From the NCBI RefSeq assembly GCF_024347375.1, contig NZ_AP025471.1, positions 1,612,001 to 1,676,000 of the forward strand: a DNA stretch of 64,000 bases, in the 5' to 3' direction. Positions 18,609-26,670 of the stretch are shown piece after piece. Source of the DNA: Vibrio coralliirubri. GTDB lineage: Bacteria > Pseudomonadota > Gammaproteobacteria > Enterobacterales > Vibrionaceae. Below the pieces are notes generated by a model, which saw only the letters and a program-made list of their open reading frames with translations, was not told where the DNA came from and did not search any database. A program made the position numbers and the translations under genes. The number at the start of each line of letters is the position of its first letter. Position 1 is the stretch's first letter.

Positions 18609-18919
18609 GTCGACAGGGAGTTGGCAGGAACAGGAAAAAGCCTAACGGATGAGGTATCTTCAGGATGAAGATTTGATGGCTTAGGATGAGTTATCAGCAA
18701 GGAAGTTATGCTCTAGGATAGGGTCGCTTATCAGGATGATGAGTTTGCAAGGACACCGCTAGGACGGCGATGAATTGGATAGGTTAAAGGATTTAGCCAC
18801 GTCAAGGAACGATGCAGGGAGCACCAGTTGCCTATTGAAAGATAAGTAACGCGCAGTAGCAGGATGGCTACGAAAAGAATAGACCCCGTTTGGTGAAAGC
18901 CAAACGGGGTTTCCTTTTT
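18609..18919 (+). ncRNA. csrB: CsrB-family small RNA (CsrA antagonist)
   Basis: CsrB RNAs sequester the translational regulator CsrA by offering many GGA motifs in hairpin loops. This 310-base stretch has no credible coding frame but holds 16 GGA motifs on the plus strand. Most are in AGGA, CAGGAT or TAGGAT context, at a spacing of 10-25 bases. It begins GTCGACAGGGAG like E. coli CsrB and ends in a strong rho-independent terminator (CCCCGTTTGG/CCAAACGGGG, then TTTCCTTTTT). A correctly spaced promoter and a VarA/GacA box lie upstream. Vibrios carry several csrB-like genes, and which paralogue this is cannot be told here. It would act on virulence, motility, quorum-sensing and carbon-flow genes through CsrA. 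Confidence 0.9.
18883..18919 (+). terminator. Terminator of csrB
   Basis: A ten-base perfect GC-rich stem with a six-base loop (TGAAAG) and T-rich tail. It forms the 3' end of the small RNA and may also protect against read-through from the convergent yjiG gene. Confidence 0.92.
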
Positions 18920-18962
18920 GTAACGTCTGAAAGCTGTTCGCAGCTAACCGTTAAAGGTCACG

Positions 18963-19430
18963 TTACAAAATAATGTTCATCAAGAACATTGCACCAAAGG
19001 CATTCAATACCGATATCGCAATCATCACCGGGATGTAGCGACCTTCAGTACCGATTGGTCCCATAATACGGCCCATGTACTGCACTTGAGAGCCCATCAA
19101 GTAGATAGCAGGCGCCAAGATAGCGATATGGTTGCCGTTCAGAATGCCTTGGTCAAACAGCGTGATAACCACGCCCACAGCGCCACCCATCGACATCCAC
19201 GCACCAATCAATACTGCTGCCGCTTCGCCAGGTAAACCAAATACCGCCATAATTGGAGCAAATACACTGCCCATCAAATCCAGCGCACCCGTTATCTGCA
19301 ATGCCTTGATGATCACAAACGCCATCAGAACATTCGGTACCGTAGAGGTAGTCGCAATAACCCAGCCTTTCTTAGCACCTTCAACGAAAATATCAGTAAC
19401 CATTGGTTTCTTTACTTTAACTTCGCTCAT
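18963..19430 (-). CDS. yjiG: YjiG family inner-membrane protein
   Basis: A 155-residue protein of the nucleoside-recognition (Gate) domain superfamily, close to E. coli YjiG (153 residues). Visible features are four or five hydrophobic helices, GAKKGWVIATTSTVPNVLMAFVII, the gate-like GAWMSMGGAVGVVITLFDQG, and the YMGRIMGPIGTEGRYIPVMIAISVLNAFG end. Its ATG overlaps the stop of yjiH (TAATG), so the two are translationally coupled and probably form one membrane complex. The substrate is unknown, with nucleoside or peptide suggested for relatives. Confidence 0.88.
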   Translation of the reverse strand: MSEVKVKKPMVTDIFVEGAKKGWVIATTSTVPNVLMAFVIIKALQITGALDLMGSVFAPIMAVFGLPGEAAAVLIGAWMSMGGAVGVVITLFDQGILNGNHIAILAPAIYLMGSQVQYMGRIMGPIGTEGRYIPVMIAISVLNAFGAMFLMNIIL

Positions 19431-20167
19431 TATGCTACTTCCTCTTCCAGTTTTTGTTCTTTGTCTGATTTTGGTTTGTCTTCTTTGCCTTCAGTAATGT
19501 TGAGGTAAATACGGAACAGATTCGCGCCAACAAACTTAAAGATAAACATCACAGCGACAGCCAAACCAATTGACGATGTCACCGCTAAAGAGCCATCCAT
19601 TGCGGTTAGAGTGAACAGCACCGCACCTGAAGAGAAAAAGTTAACGATCGCCGCACCCGCCGTAAACTGGAACATGGTGAACACATCGGTTTCACGCTTA
19701 GTGAGATGCCCTTCATCTTTCAGCTGACGTGTCATCGCTGCGCCAGCATCGGTACTTTGCAAAGAAGCGATCAGTGCCAAGCCTGAGTTACCCGGAATCC
19801 CCATCAGAGGGCGAAGCAGAGGTGTCAGCAGTTTACGAGCCGCATCCAGAGCACCGTAGTGCTCAAGTACGTTGATCATACCCAGTGCAAACATCACGGT
19901 CGGAATAAGTGTCAAAGCAAAAATGAAACCGTCGCGAGCACCACTACCGCCTTTACCACGCAGTGACGTCGTTGCCGCTTGAATACCATCGGCCGTTTCA
20001 CTCACATCGTAAGCGACCTTACCGAATGAACCGTTGAGCGTTGTAAAATCGAACACCCCATACCATTCATTGGACTGCATTAAACCTGAAAAGAACACAA
20101 TCGCGAACGCGAGTGCGATATAGCTGCCAATCGTGACTTTACGATCGGTTTTGGTTGGATTAGTCAT
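19430..20167 (-). CDS. yjiH: YjiH family inner-membrane protein
   Basis: A 245-residue partner of YjiG (E. coli YjiH is about 227). It starts with a helix at SYIALAFAIVFFSGLMQSNEW, has the gate-domain segment GIPGNSGLALIASLQSTDAGAAMTRQLKDEG, and ends in a charged, Lys/Glu-rich cytoplasmic tail (EGKEDKPKSDKEQKLEEEVA). GAGGTCC lies before the ATG. The long AT-rich region upstream separates it from the plus-strand small gene and holds a VarA/GacA-type box that could in principle act on either side. Confidence 0.88.
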   Translation of the reverse strand: MTNPTKTDRKVTIGSYIALAFAIVFFSGLMQSNEWYGVFDFTTLNGSFGKVAYDVSETADGIQAATTSLRGKGGSGARDGFIFALTLIPTVMFALGMINVLEHYGALDAARKLLTPLLRPLMGIPGNSGLALIASLQSTDAGAAMTRQLKDEGHLTKRETDVFTMFQFTAGAAIVNFFSSGAVLFTLTAMDGSLAVTSSIGLAVAVMFIFKFVGANLFRIYLNITEGKEDKPKSDKEQKLEEEVA

Positions 20168-20465
20168 AAGGACCTCTATACATCTCGTTTATGTGGAACA
20201 GAACACGTATAGATAGTGCAAACTAATGAGCGAAAGGTTAATGACCAAAATCAAATAGCGTATCGGTTTAAATAAAAGAAGCACAGCAACATATAAAACT
20301 GTGATTTGGATTTAAAAGCAGGACCATACGCTAAATAAATTAGAATATTTCACATACAAAACTAAACAAATGTTGCTTCAACAGCGCAACCAAAAACGCA
20401 CACAATCGCCACACAAGTCTGGTTTCTAGTGAGAGATTTTTACCTAGTCCGATCTCTGATAATGT
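20168..20465. other. AT-rich intergenic region upstream of yjiHG
   Basis: No gene supported. This stretch should contain the promoter for yjiHG on the minus strand. I see no repeat array, RNA gene or terminator in it. Confidence 0.45.
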
Positions 20466-20483
20466 TGTAAGAGATCTCTTACA
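20466..20483. promoter_or_regulatory. Perfect palindromic VarA/GacA-type box
   Basis: TGTAAGAGATCTCTTACA is a perfect 18-base palindrome and an exact fit to the GacA/UvrY/VarA consensus TGTAAG-N6-CTTACA. It lies 2 kb from a near-identical box upstream of csrB. A TATAAT -10 element at 20512-20517 with no good -35 sits about 40 bases downstream on the plus strand, as expected for an activator-dependent promoter leading into the small gene at 20694. Confidence 0.7.
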
Positions 20484-20693
20484 TTGTTTTTCTGGTCAAT
20501 TTTAATTCGATTATAATACAGATACTTAAAGAGTGATTTCGCTTCCAGAACGCAACCGTTTTCCCTTAGTTGATTGAGTTTTGAGCCAAGCTCAAACAGT
20601 GAGCCATTTTATAAAGAATTTGAGCTTAATTCGAAATTTCAGCCCTCAGAGGTGCTATAGACTTCGCGCAGCCAATATAGAAGGAGAACGGTG
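20484..20693 (+). promoter_or_regulatory. Probable promoter and long leader of the 58-residue gene
   Basis: TATAAT at 20512-20517 would start transcription near 20524, giving a leader of about 170 bases. The leader contains one compact hairpin (TTTGAGC at 20580-20586 with GCTCAAA at 20590-20596) and ends in the AAGGAG ribosome binding site. Unlike csrB it is poor in GGA, so it does not look like another CsrA sponge. Confidence 0.45.
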
Positions 20694-20870
20694 ATGACTA
20701 TGGAAATGAGAACGCTTAAATATCAAGTAATGGGCAAAGGCATGTGGATCACTGCAACAGTATCTCGCGTAGTAGCGGACAAACTTGCGCTTGAATACCA
20801 ATCCTATGGCTGGCCTGTTGAAGTATGTGCAGCAGAACAAACACTGACGTTTGATCTCAATGCTGCATAA
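20694..20870 (+). CDS. 58-residue protein downstream of a VarA/GacA box
   Basis: A short gene with a strong ribosome binding site (AAGGAGAACGGTG before the ATG) and its own terminator 18 bases after the stop. The product starts MTMEMRTLKYQVMGKGMWIT, continues VSRVVADKLALEYQ and SYGWPVEVCAAEQTL, and ends FDLNAA. It is soluble, near neutral, probably alpha/beta, with one Cys and no signal peptide or membrane helix. I recognise no family. The region between ATG and stop keeps normal codon character. Its context suggests control by the VarS/VarA pathway, which is inference. Confidence 0.7.
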   Translation: MTMEMRTLKYQVMGKGMWITATVSRVVADKLALEYQSYGWPVEVCAAEQTLTFDLNAA

Positions 20871-20888
20871 TGTTGGCAATTTCGAATA

Positions 20889-20925
20889 AGCTCTATCGGC
20901 ACTGAGTCCGGTAGGGCTTTTTCTT
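20889..20925 (+). terminator. Terminator after the 58-residue gene
   Basis: An 11-base stem with G-T pairs (AGCTCTATCGG with CCGGTAGGGCT) and an eight-base loop, followed by TTTTTCTTT. Confidence 0.82.
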
Positions 20926-21105
20926 TAGTCTTTAAGTGTGCAAGACTGTAATTTTGAGTATACAAGACCGTATTTCGTTCGTATCACAGTCTATTGCTTT
21001 CACTATAATCTATTGAATTATTAAGATATCTATCACACTGCACATGGTTATTTAGGTCTACGCTTTTACCCGTGTTAATAACTTATTAACTTCGGAGCGT
21101 AATCC

Positions 21106-22545
21106 ATGTTAGGTATCCAGCTTTCTGCTGTTCTCTCTTTGTTACTCTTTTCTTCGGTAGCAGGTGCTGCCACTTCTCAGTTGGGAGAACCACTCAAGCT
21201 CACCAACTCATTCGCTGGCTACCTATCCCTGACCATTTTCGTTATCGCCTACATCGTGGTGATGATGGAAGAGTACCTAAAGCTCCGAAAATCTAAGCCT
21301 GTGTTACTTGCGGCAGGCTTGATCTGGATAATCATTGGTTTTATCTACCAAGAACACAACCTTGTTGAAGTCGCTAAGCAAGCACTCGAACACAACTTAC
21401 TGGAATACGCTGAGCTGTTACTTTTCCTACTCGTCGCCATGACCTACATCAGCGCCATGGAAGAGAGAAGACTATTTGATGCGCTGCAAGCGTGGATGGT
21501 GGGCAAAGGCTTTAATTTCCGCTCTCTGTTCTGGCTAACCGGTATTCTGGCCTTCTTTATCTCACCTATCGCCGACAACCTCACCACAGCTCTATTGATG
21601 TGCGCCGTGGTTCTGAAAGTCGCAGGATCTAACCCTAAATTCGTTAACCTAGCCTGTGTGAACATCGTGATAGCCGCTAACGCTGGCGGCGCATTCAGCC
21701 CATTCGGTGACATCACAACGTTGATGGTGTGGCAGGCTGGCTATGTAAGCTTCAGTGAGTTCATTCCCTTGTTTATTCCTTCAGTGATGAATTACCTCGT
21801 CCCTGCAATGATCATGTCTTACTTTGTTCCCACAACCCAACCCGACACGGTGCATCAGCACGTTGAATTAAAACGCGGTGCAAGACGCATCGTGTTGTTG
21901 TTCATCATGACCATCGGCACTGCGGTTGCTTTCCATGCCGTACTCCACTTCCCTCCAGTAATGGGCATGATGATGGGGCTGGCGTATCTACAGTTCTTTG
22001 GCTATTTCTTGCGTAAGACCTTGCCAAATTCTCTGGCGAAGAAAAAAGCGGTCGCGATTGCCAACAATGATGAGGGGGCATTGAAAAGGCTCGGTTCAGT
22101 CGTGCCCTTTGATGTATTTCGAAGAGTGTCGCATGCCGAATGGGACACGCTGTTGTTCTTCTACGGCGTGGTGATGTGTGTCGGTGGCTTGAGTCTACTG
22201 GGATACTTGGAGCTTGCCTCTGGCGTGATGTACAGCCAGTGGGATCCAATTTGGGCCAACATCATGGTGGGGATCTTATCTGCGATTGTCGATAACATCC
22301 CGGTGATGTTTGCCGTGTTATCGATGGAGCCTCAAATGTCGATGGGTAACTGGCTACTGATCACCTTAACCGCAGGCGTTGGCGGCAGCTTGTTATCTAT
22401 TGGTAGTGCGGCAGGTGTGGCGTTAATGGGCGCGGCGCATGGCAAATACACCTTCTTTGGCCACTTGAAATGGATGCCAGTGATCATGATTGGCTATGCC
22501 GTCAGTATCGCGGCTCACCTATGGCTTAATGGTGGGCTTTTCTAA
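21106..22545 (+). CDS. nhaD: Na+/H+ antiporter NhaD
   Basis: A 479-residue inner-membrane sodium/proton antiporter of the NhaD family, which also exports Li+ and is important in alkaline, saline media. A hydrophobic leader (about 1-21) precedes about a dozen helices. Conserved stretches are LLFLLVAMTYISAMEERRLFDAL, FFISPIADNLTTALLMCAVVLKV, NAGGAFSPFGDITTLMVWQ, VDNIPVMFAVLSM and SIGSAAGVALMGAAHGKYTFFGHLKW, the first halves of which carry the Asp, Thr and Ser residues known to matter in vibrio NhaD. GGAG lies before the ATG. It is monocistronic. Confidence 0.95.
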   Translation: MLGIQLSAVLSLLLFSSVAGAATSQLGEPLKLTNSFAGYLSLTIFVIAYIVVMMEEYLKLRKSKPVLLAAGLIWIIIGFIYQEHNLVEVAKQALEHNLLEYAELLLFLLVAMTYISAMEERRLFDALQAWMVGKGFNFRSLFWLTGILAFFISPIADNLTTALLMCAVVLKVAGSNPKFVNLACVNIVIAANAGGAFSPFGDITTLMVWQAGYVSFSEFIPLFIPSVMNYLVPAMIMSYFVPTTQPDTVHQHVELKRGARRIVLLFIMTIGTAVAFHAVLHFPPVMGMMMGLAYLQFFGYFLRKTLPNSLAKKKAVAIANNDEGALKRLGSVVPFDVFRRVSHAEWDTLLFFYGVVMCVGGLSLLGYLELASGVMYSQWDPIWANIMVGILSAIVDNIPVMFAVLSMEPQMSMGNWLLITLTAGVGGSLLSIGSAAGVALMGAAHGKYTFFGHLKWMPVIMIGYAVSIAAHLWLNGGLF

Positions 22546-22559
22546 TTCGGAGATCTTTT

Positions 22560-22946
22560 CTAATTCGAACTGTTTTTCAAAGGCTTCTCAACAAGTGTCC
22601 AGACGTTACTCAATTGTATCGCTGGGCATTGGTTGCAAGTTAACATCTCGCCCTGATGTTGAATGCGCATAACCAGTCTAGAGTCAGTTCGGCTGCTTCC
22701 AGAATTGAACTCAATGGTGATCAAGTCATCATCGACACGATAGGTTCGAGTCACGGAATTGTCCGTTGTTTGATAAGTCACTTGCCCAGATTCAAAAAGT
22801 AGATAACTGTCATTATCTGCGTTCTCATACATACCTTTGAACAGAGCAAGCTGTGGAACCTCGAAAGGTCGGCTGGTATCAGTTAAACAACCTGTCAGCA
22901 ATAATGCAGAGCTGCAGCCAAATATTAGTGAGGGTAATCTATTCAT
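22560..22946 (-). CDS. Small lipoprotein, unknown
   Basis: 128 residues. A signal peptide ends in LLLTGC, a good lipobox with Cys20 as the modified residue. The mature domain looks like a small beta barrel (KGMYENADNDSYLLFESGQVTYQTTDN, YRVDDDLITIEFNSGSS), with a Cys pair later (CNQC) that could bind metal or form a disulfide. The pattern of a lipid-anchored beta domain resembles the DUF2850 protein at 6418 in layout but not in sequence. The function is unknown. It is convergent with nhaD, 14 bases away. Confidence 0.7.
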   Translation of the reverse strand: MNRLPSLIFGCSSALLLTGCLTDTSRPFEVPQLALFKGMYENADNDSYLLFESGQVTYQTTDNSVTRTYRVDDDLITIEFNSGSSRTDSRLVMRIQHQGEMLTCNQCPAIQLSNVWTLVEKPLKNSSN

Positions 22947-23116
22947 TTGGGCATCCTTGCCTAGAGAACATAGTCAAAGAATATGCAACCAAATCGATAT
23001 TTTCCAGAAAGCGTTGATTTTAATGCAAAGTCACATTTTAAGAACCACTCGTCTTCACCATGAGTATTACGTTATCCTCGGTCAACATCTCGACAGGCTC
23101 ATTGCCAAATCGCTTG

Positions 23117-23599
23117 CTAGTCTTGCTCTCTTCCCTCTATCACCAATAAGCGCTGTTTGCGTTCTACGCCACCTGCATAACCCGTCAGCTTGCCATTTTT
23201 ACCAATCACACGGTGACACGGCACAATCACTGAAACCGGATTTTTGCCATTCGCCAAACCCACAGCACGAACGGCTTTCGGGTTGCCTATCGCATCAGCC
23301 AGTTGTGCATAACTCCAAGTCTCTCCATAAGGAATGGTCGTCAGCGCCTGCCAAACCGACTGCTGAAATGGCGTGCCCTTGGCTGCGATCGGCACAGAAA
23401 ACTGAATAGCTTCGCCTGAGAAATAGCGATTAAGCTGCTCGATAGCCAATGCAAAGATCGGAAAGCTATCATCTTGAACACCCAACTGTTCCGGCTTGGT
23501 GGTATGTGTCTCGAACCAAAGGCCGAGCAAGCCTTCATCGTTCGCCTGTAACGTCACGGTTCCCAATGGGCTCTCATAGTAAGTAAAACGGTTGTCCAT
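23117..23599 (-). CDS. ogt: Methylated-DNA--[protein]-cysteine S-methyltransferase
   Basis: A suicide DNA repair protein of 160 residues that moves the methyl group from O6-methylguanine to its own cysteine. The active site PCHRVIG is present, preceded by GTPFQQSVWQAL, PYGETWSYAQLADAIG and AVGLANGKNPVSVIV, the helix-turn-helix and Asn-hinge segments of the family. The start at 23599 (MDNRFTYY) is chosen over an ATG 108 bases upstream because AGGAG sits before it. It follows the Ada-AlkA gene with a 25-base gap, so the two are one repair operon. Confidence 0.95.
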   Translation of the reverse strand: MDNRFTYYESPLGTVTLQANDEGLLGLWFETHTTKPEQLGVQDDSFPIFALAIEQLNRYFSGEAIQFSVPIAAKGTPFQQSVWQALTTIPYGETWSYAQLADAIGNPKAVRAVGLANGKNPVSVIVPCHRVIGKNGKLTGYAGGVERKQRLLVIEGREQD

Positions 23600-23624
23600 G
23601 ATATCTCCTAGCTTAGTATTCCGA

Positions 23625-25001
23625 TTAAGACTGATTCCAACAGTGAAACGTGGCGTAACTCCCCCAAGGCGAAACACTCTCTGTATTGATGGCGGGGCGA
23701 TGCTCAATGAACTTCTTCACCACCAAGTCACCAACCAACAGATGATTAGGTTCGCTTAACCCACGAAGCAGTGCATATTGAATCGTCCAAGGTCCAATGC
23801 CTTTTAGCTCAATCCATTTAGAAGGATGCTGAGCTTCATTGTCGACCATGTATTCGGAAAAACGCTTTAGGGTCTCTTTGCGGCTTCCCGGCATTCTCAA
23901 GAAGCTAACATCAGCCTCCGCTATCTGTTTAGGCGTTGGAAAGCAGACCTTCTCATGTTCATCAGAAAGCTCTTTCACCAATAAGTTAAGTTGGCCAATC
24001 GCCGCCGTTACCGAGACTTGCTGCCCTAGAATCGCTCTCACGCCTGCCTCCCAAGCACTCCACACGCCAGGAATACGGATACCACTCTTAGCCACCAAAT
24101 TAGGATCGATAGTCGTAAAGAACGTCTCGACCTTGGCAATATCGACATCAAGATCAAACATGCGGCGTATATTCGCAATCAAGCTTCTTAATTGGCTTAT
24201 ATCATCCAACTCAAATTCAATATCCAAGCGGTTTTCTTTGGCTAAAGTCGCCTTAAACCAACCCTTTGATCCGTTCACATTTACCGTGCGCTGATAATAA
24301 TCTTCGCCAACGTCTTCTAAGCCCTCAATCATTCTTCGTCGATAGAAACCCAGCAAGTGGTTCCAATCTAAGGGTCCATGAAAACCAAGCTGAATATGAT
24401 TACTCAGAGTGTCACTTGGCTTCGCTCGCCTAATTTGGGTTGGCGAAAGCTGCAGTTCTTTTTGAAAGGCATCATTAAAACGGCGCGTGCTATTGAAGCC
24501 ACTAGCAAAGCCGACATCCGTAATACTCATGCTACTGGTGTGCAACAACTGCTTGGCAAACATCAATTGACTGTACAGGCTATATTGCTTGGGTGACACG
24601 CCGATGTAATTGTCGAATAAGGTTCGTAAATAACGATCTGAAATACCTAACCGCGTTGCAAGGTCTACGATAGATCCTGAATTCAGAGCGCCATTATCAA
24701 TCAACTGCATCGCACGTAAGAAAGTGGTTTCGACGCCCTTCCAAGCCGGCGAAAAAGGTGCGCTGTCTGGTCGACAACGCAAACAAGGACGATATCCCGC
24801 TTTCAATGCTTGAGCTTGATGGGAAAAATATTCGACGTTTTCTTCTTTGGGTGGTGTGGCTGGGCAAATCGGGCGACAAAAAATCCCTGTCGTTTTCACC
24901 GCTGTAAAAAACATCCCATCAAAGCGAGCATCTCGTGCATATCGAGCCAAATGGCACTGCTCACTGGTTAAGCTGCTGTTGTGATTGATCTTTTTCGACA
25001 T
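23625..25001 (-). CDS. Ada-AlkA fusion: methyl-sensing activator and 3-methyladenine DNA glycosylase
   Basis: A 458-residue protein in three parts. Residues 1-85 are the Ada N-terminal zinc domain, with Cys42, Cys46, Cys73 and Cys76 (FCRPICPA and PCLRCRPD); Cys42 would be the methyl acceptor. Residues about 95-195 are an AraC-type helix-turn-helix (LATRLGISDRYLRTLFDNY, MSITDVGFASGFNSTRRFNDAF). Residues about 205-458 are AlkA: N-terminal fold, then HhH-GPD with RAILGQQVSVTAA, ELKGIGPWTIQYALLRGL and catalytic Asp in LLVGDLVVKK, ending PWGSYATFHCW. It joins sensor, activator and glycosylase in one chain, with Ogt supplied by the next gene. Probably autoregulated. Confidence 0.93.
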   Translation of the reverse strand: MSKKINHNSSLTSEQCHLARYARDARFDGMFFTAVKTTGIFCRPICPATPPKEENVEYFSHQAQALKAGYRPCLRCRPDSAPFSPAWKGVETTFLRAMQLIDNGALNSGSIVDLATRLGISDRYLRTLFDNYIGVSPKQYSLYSQLMFAKQLLHTSSMSITDVGFASGFNSTRRFNDAFQKELQLSPTQIRRAKPSDTLSNHIQLGFHGPLDWNHLLGFYRRRMIEGLEDVGEDYYQRTVNVNGSKGWFKATLAKENRLDIEFELDDISQLRSLIANIRRMFDLDVDIAKVETFFTTIDPNLVAKSGIRIPGVWSAWEAGVRAILGQQVSVTAAIGQLNLLVKELSDEHEKVCFPTPKQIAEADVSFLRMPGSRKETLKRFSEYMVDNEAQHPSKWIELKGIGPWTIQYALLRGLSEPNHLLVGDLVVKKFIEHRPAINTESVSPWGSYATFHCWNQS

Positions 25002-25237
25002 GCCGTACTCTTCCCACTTACCATAGCGTTTGATCCGATACCTAAAAGTTTACCGTGAACCACTATTGTCGCTAGCCACTTTCGGAAGCGAAGGTCAGAT
25101 AAATCACAAAAAAGGGTTTTAATTTTATTCAATTCGACTAAATTTAACCTAGAGAAGGCATTCTTCTCACAACGTCAACGATCGGTACTTAGCACGCCAA
25201 GATGCAGAGACCTATCGAATATAAAAAGGAAAAGGCT

Positions 25238-25441
25238 ATGGTTCTACACACATGTCGTATTGTTTTATCAAATCAACAGGTTCTCACCAGTCAATCAGTC
25301 GAGCAGTCTCTAAGCTTTCTTGAAGACAAAGCGGACAACGGGATTTCTATGATCGAGATTGACGCAACGGATGGCAATCAAATCCATTCGTACATGTCAC
25401 ACTCTCTTGAAGAGTCTATTGAGAATCTAATGAACCTATAG
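25238..25441 (+). CDS. 67-residue protein, unknown
   Basis: A short acidic cytoplasmic protein (VLHTCRIVLSNQQVLTSQSVEQSLSFLEDKADNG, then a Ser/Glu-rich end). Predicted alpha/beta, without signal peptide or membrane helix. The start at 25238 is chosen over an ATG 36 bases upstream because AAAGGAAAAGG lies just before it. A strong terminator follows about 100 bases on. No family recognised. Confidence 0.65.
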   Translation: MVLHTCRIVLSNQQVLTSQSVEQSLSFLEDKADNGISMIEIDATDGNQIHSYMSHSLEESIENLMNL

Positions 25442-25540
25442 GGCTTTTAAAAAAGGCTACACATACCAGGCTTAAACGATATTTATGGAATTAGAAACAA
25501 TCTCTAGTTCCGAAAAGAAATACATTTCTGGTTTAAAAAC

Positions 25541-25583
25541 AAAAATGGCTCCCAACTATACAGCTAGTTAGGAGCCATTTTTT
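25541..25583. terminator. Bidirectional terminator
   Basis: A stem AAAAATGGCTCC/GGAGCCATTTTTT extended inside by AACTA/TAGTT, between the 67-residue gene and the convergent hdfR. A and T runs flank it on both sides. Confidence 0.9.
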
Positions 25584-25625
25584 ATTGAATCTAATCAACA
25601 AAGCCATTGCTTACCGCGAATGCCG

Positions 25626-26525
25626 TTACTCAGGCGCTTGTTCAGCGGCTTGCTGTAATGTGTAAGCAGTCGATGGGTCAATCTCGTTAACCAACTTCTC
25701 AACCTGCATAATCGCATCAACTGAGGTACTGCTTTTACGGTAGCTCAGATAAATTGGGCGATACCAGTCTTCAACCCCTTTCACCTTGTGCAGCTGACCC
25801 GAATCGATAAAAGGTTCGACTAGAGACACCGGAAGATACGCACTGCCGCCTTTCTCTAAAATGAAATCGAGGGCGATACGGGCTGTAGAGGTACGTAGGT
25901 ACGGTGCTGGCACTTTAGGGTGACGTTCTGCGTGTTCAGAACCAAAGCGCGTTCCCCAATCCACATACACATACTTATGTTGAAATACAGATTCCAGATC
26001 ATCTTGCTGCGTTGATACCAACACCAAAACCAAGTCAGCGACTTTTTTACAGTTCAGCTCTTCTGCTTTGATCTGATCGAACGCGAAAGCCATATCTAAG
26101 GTTCGTTCTAACAAATTACGGTTCAGTTGCTCGCGCCCCATCACCTCTGCCATAAAGCCGTAACCACCAAAAGAGTCGGTTACCACACTTAAACAGTTCT
26201 GCAGATACGCATCCCAAATATTCGGCGTGCCGCCCAGCGTTAACTGCAAGGCTTTACCACTCTCTAACGACAGCTCAAATTTGGCTTGTTGTAGGGTGGA
26301 CACCATCACTTCGGCATAACCAATCAAACGTTCACCGGAAGATGTGAGTTTGATGTTATTGCGGTCACGAATGAAGAGCTGAGTATCAAAATAGCCTTCA
26401 AGCTGTTTGATCCGCGCACTCACCGCCGCTTGTGTTAAATACAAGTTTTCAGCTGCACGCCCAAAATGGCGCACCCTTGCAACCTCAAGAAAGGTTCTAA
26501 ATACTTTCACATCCATCAAATACAT
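25626..26525 (-). CDS. hdfR: LysR family regulator HdfR
   Basis: A 299-residue LysR regulator. The winged helix-turn-helix (FLEVARVRHFGRAAENLYLTQAAVSARIKQLEG, RDRNNIKLTSSGERLI) matches E. coli HdfR closely, and its divergent partner is maoP, the same pair as in E. coli. In enterobacteria HdfR represses flhDC and acts on gltBD, but the targets here are unknown. ATG at 26516 (MDVKVFRTF) aligns better with the E. coli start than the ATG used here, three codons earlier. The C-terminal effector domain is normal. Confidence 0.9.
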   Translation of the reverse strand: MYLMDVKVFRTFLEVARVRHFGRAAENLYLTQAAVSARIKQLEGYFDTQLFIRDRNNIKLTSSGERLIGYAEVMVSTLQQAKFELSLESGKALQLTLGGTPNIWDAYLQNCLSVVTDSFGGYGFMAEVMGREQLNRNLLERTLDMAFAFDQIKAEELNCKKVADLVLVLVSTQQDDLESVFQHKYVYVDWGTRFGSEHAERHPKVPAPYLRTSTARIALDFILEKGGSAYLPVSLVEPFIDSGQLHKVKGVEDWYRPIYLSYRKSSTSVDAIMQVEKLVNEIDPSTAYTLQQAAEQAPE

Positions 26526-26670
26526 CTCTGTAATAAATCTGCTAACTAGCCGATCTAGGATTGTTTATCGTAAAGGCAAAAACGTTTTGTTTCCTATTTT
26601 AGCCTTTTAACAATATTTTCGCGTGAGCAATAAACACTAATTTCTATCTAACCACATTACTGAGGCTGAT

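Noticed and set aside
20484..20693. Another CsrB-like RNA after the second VarA/GacA box
   Set aside because: Few GGA motifs and no terminator before the small gene, so it reads as a leader.
22537..22570. Direct repeat TTTTCTAATTCG at the end of nhaD
   Set aside because: Two short copies only, overlapping the nhaD stop; no sign of an insertion or attachment site.
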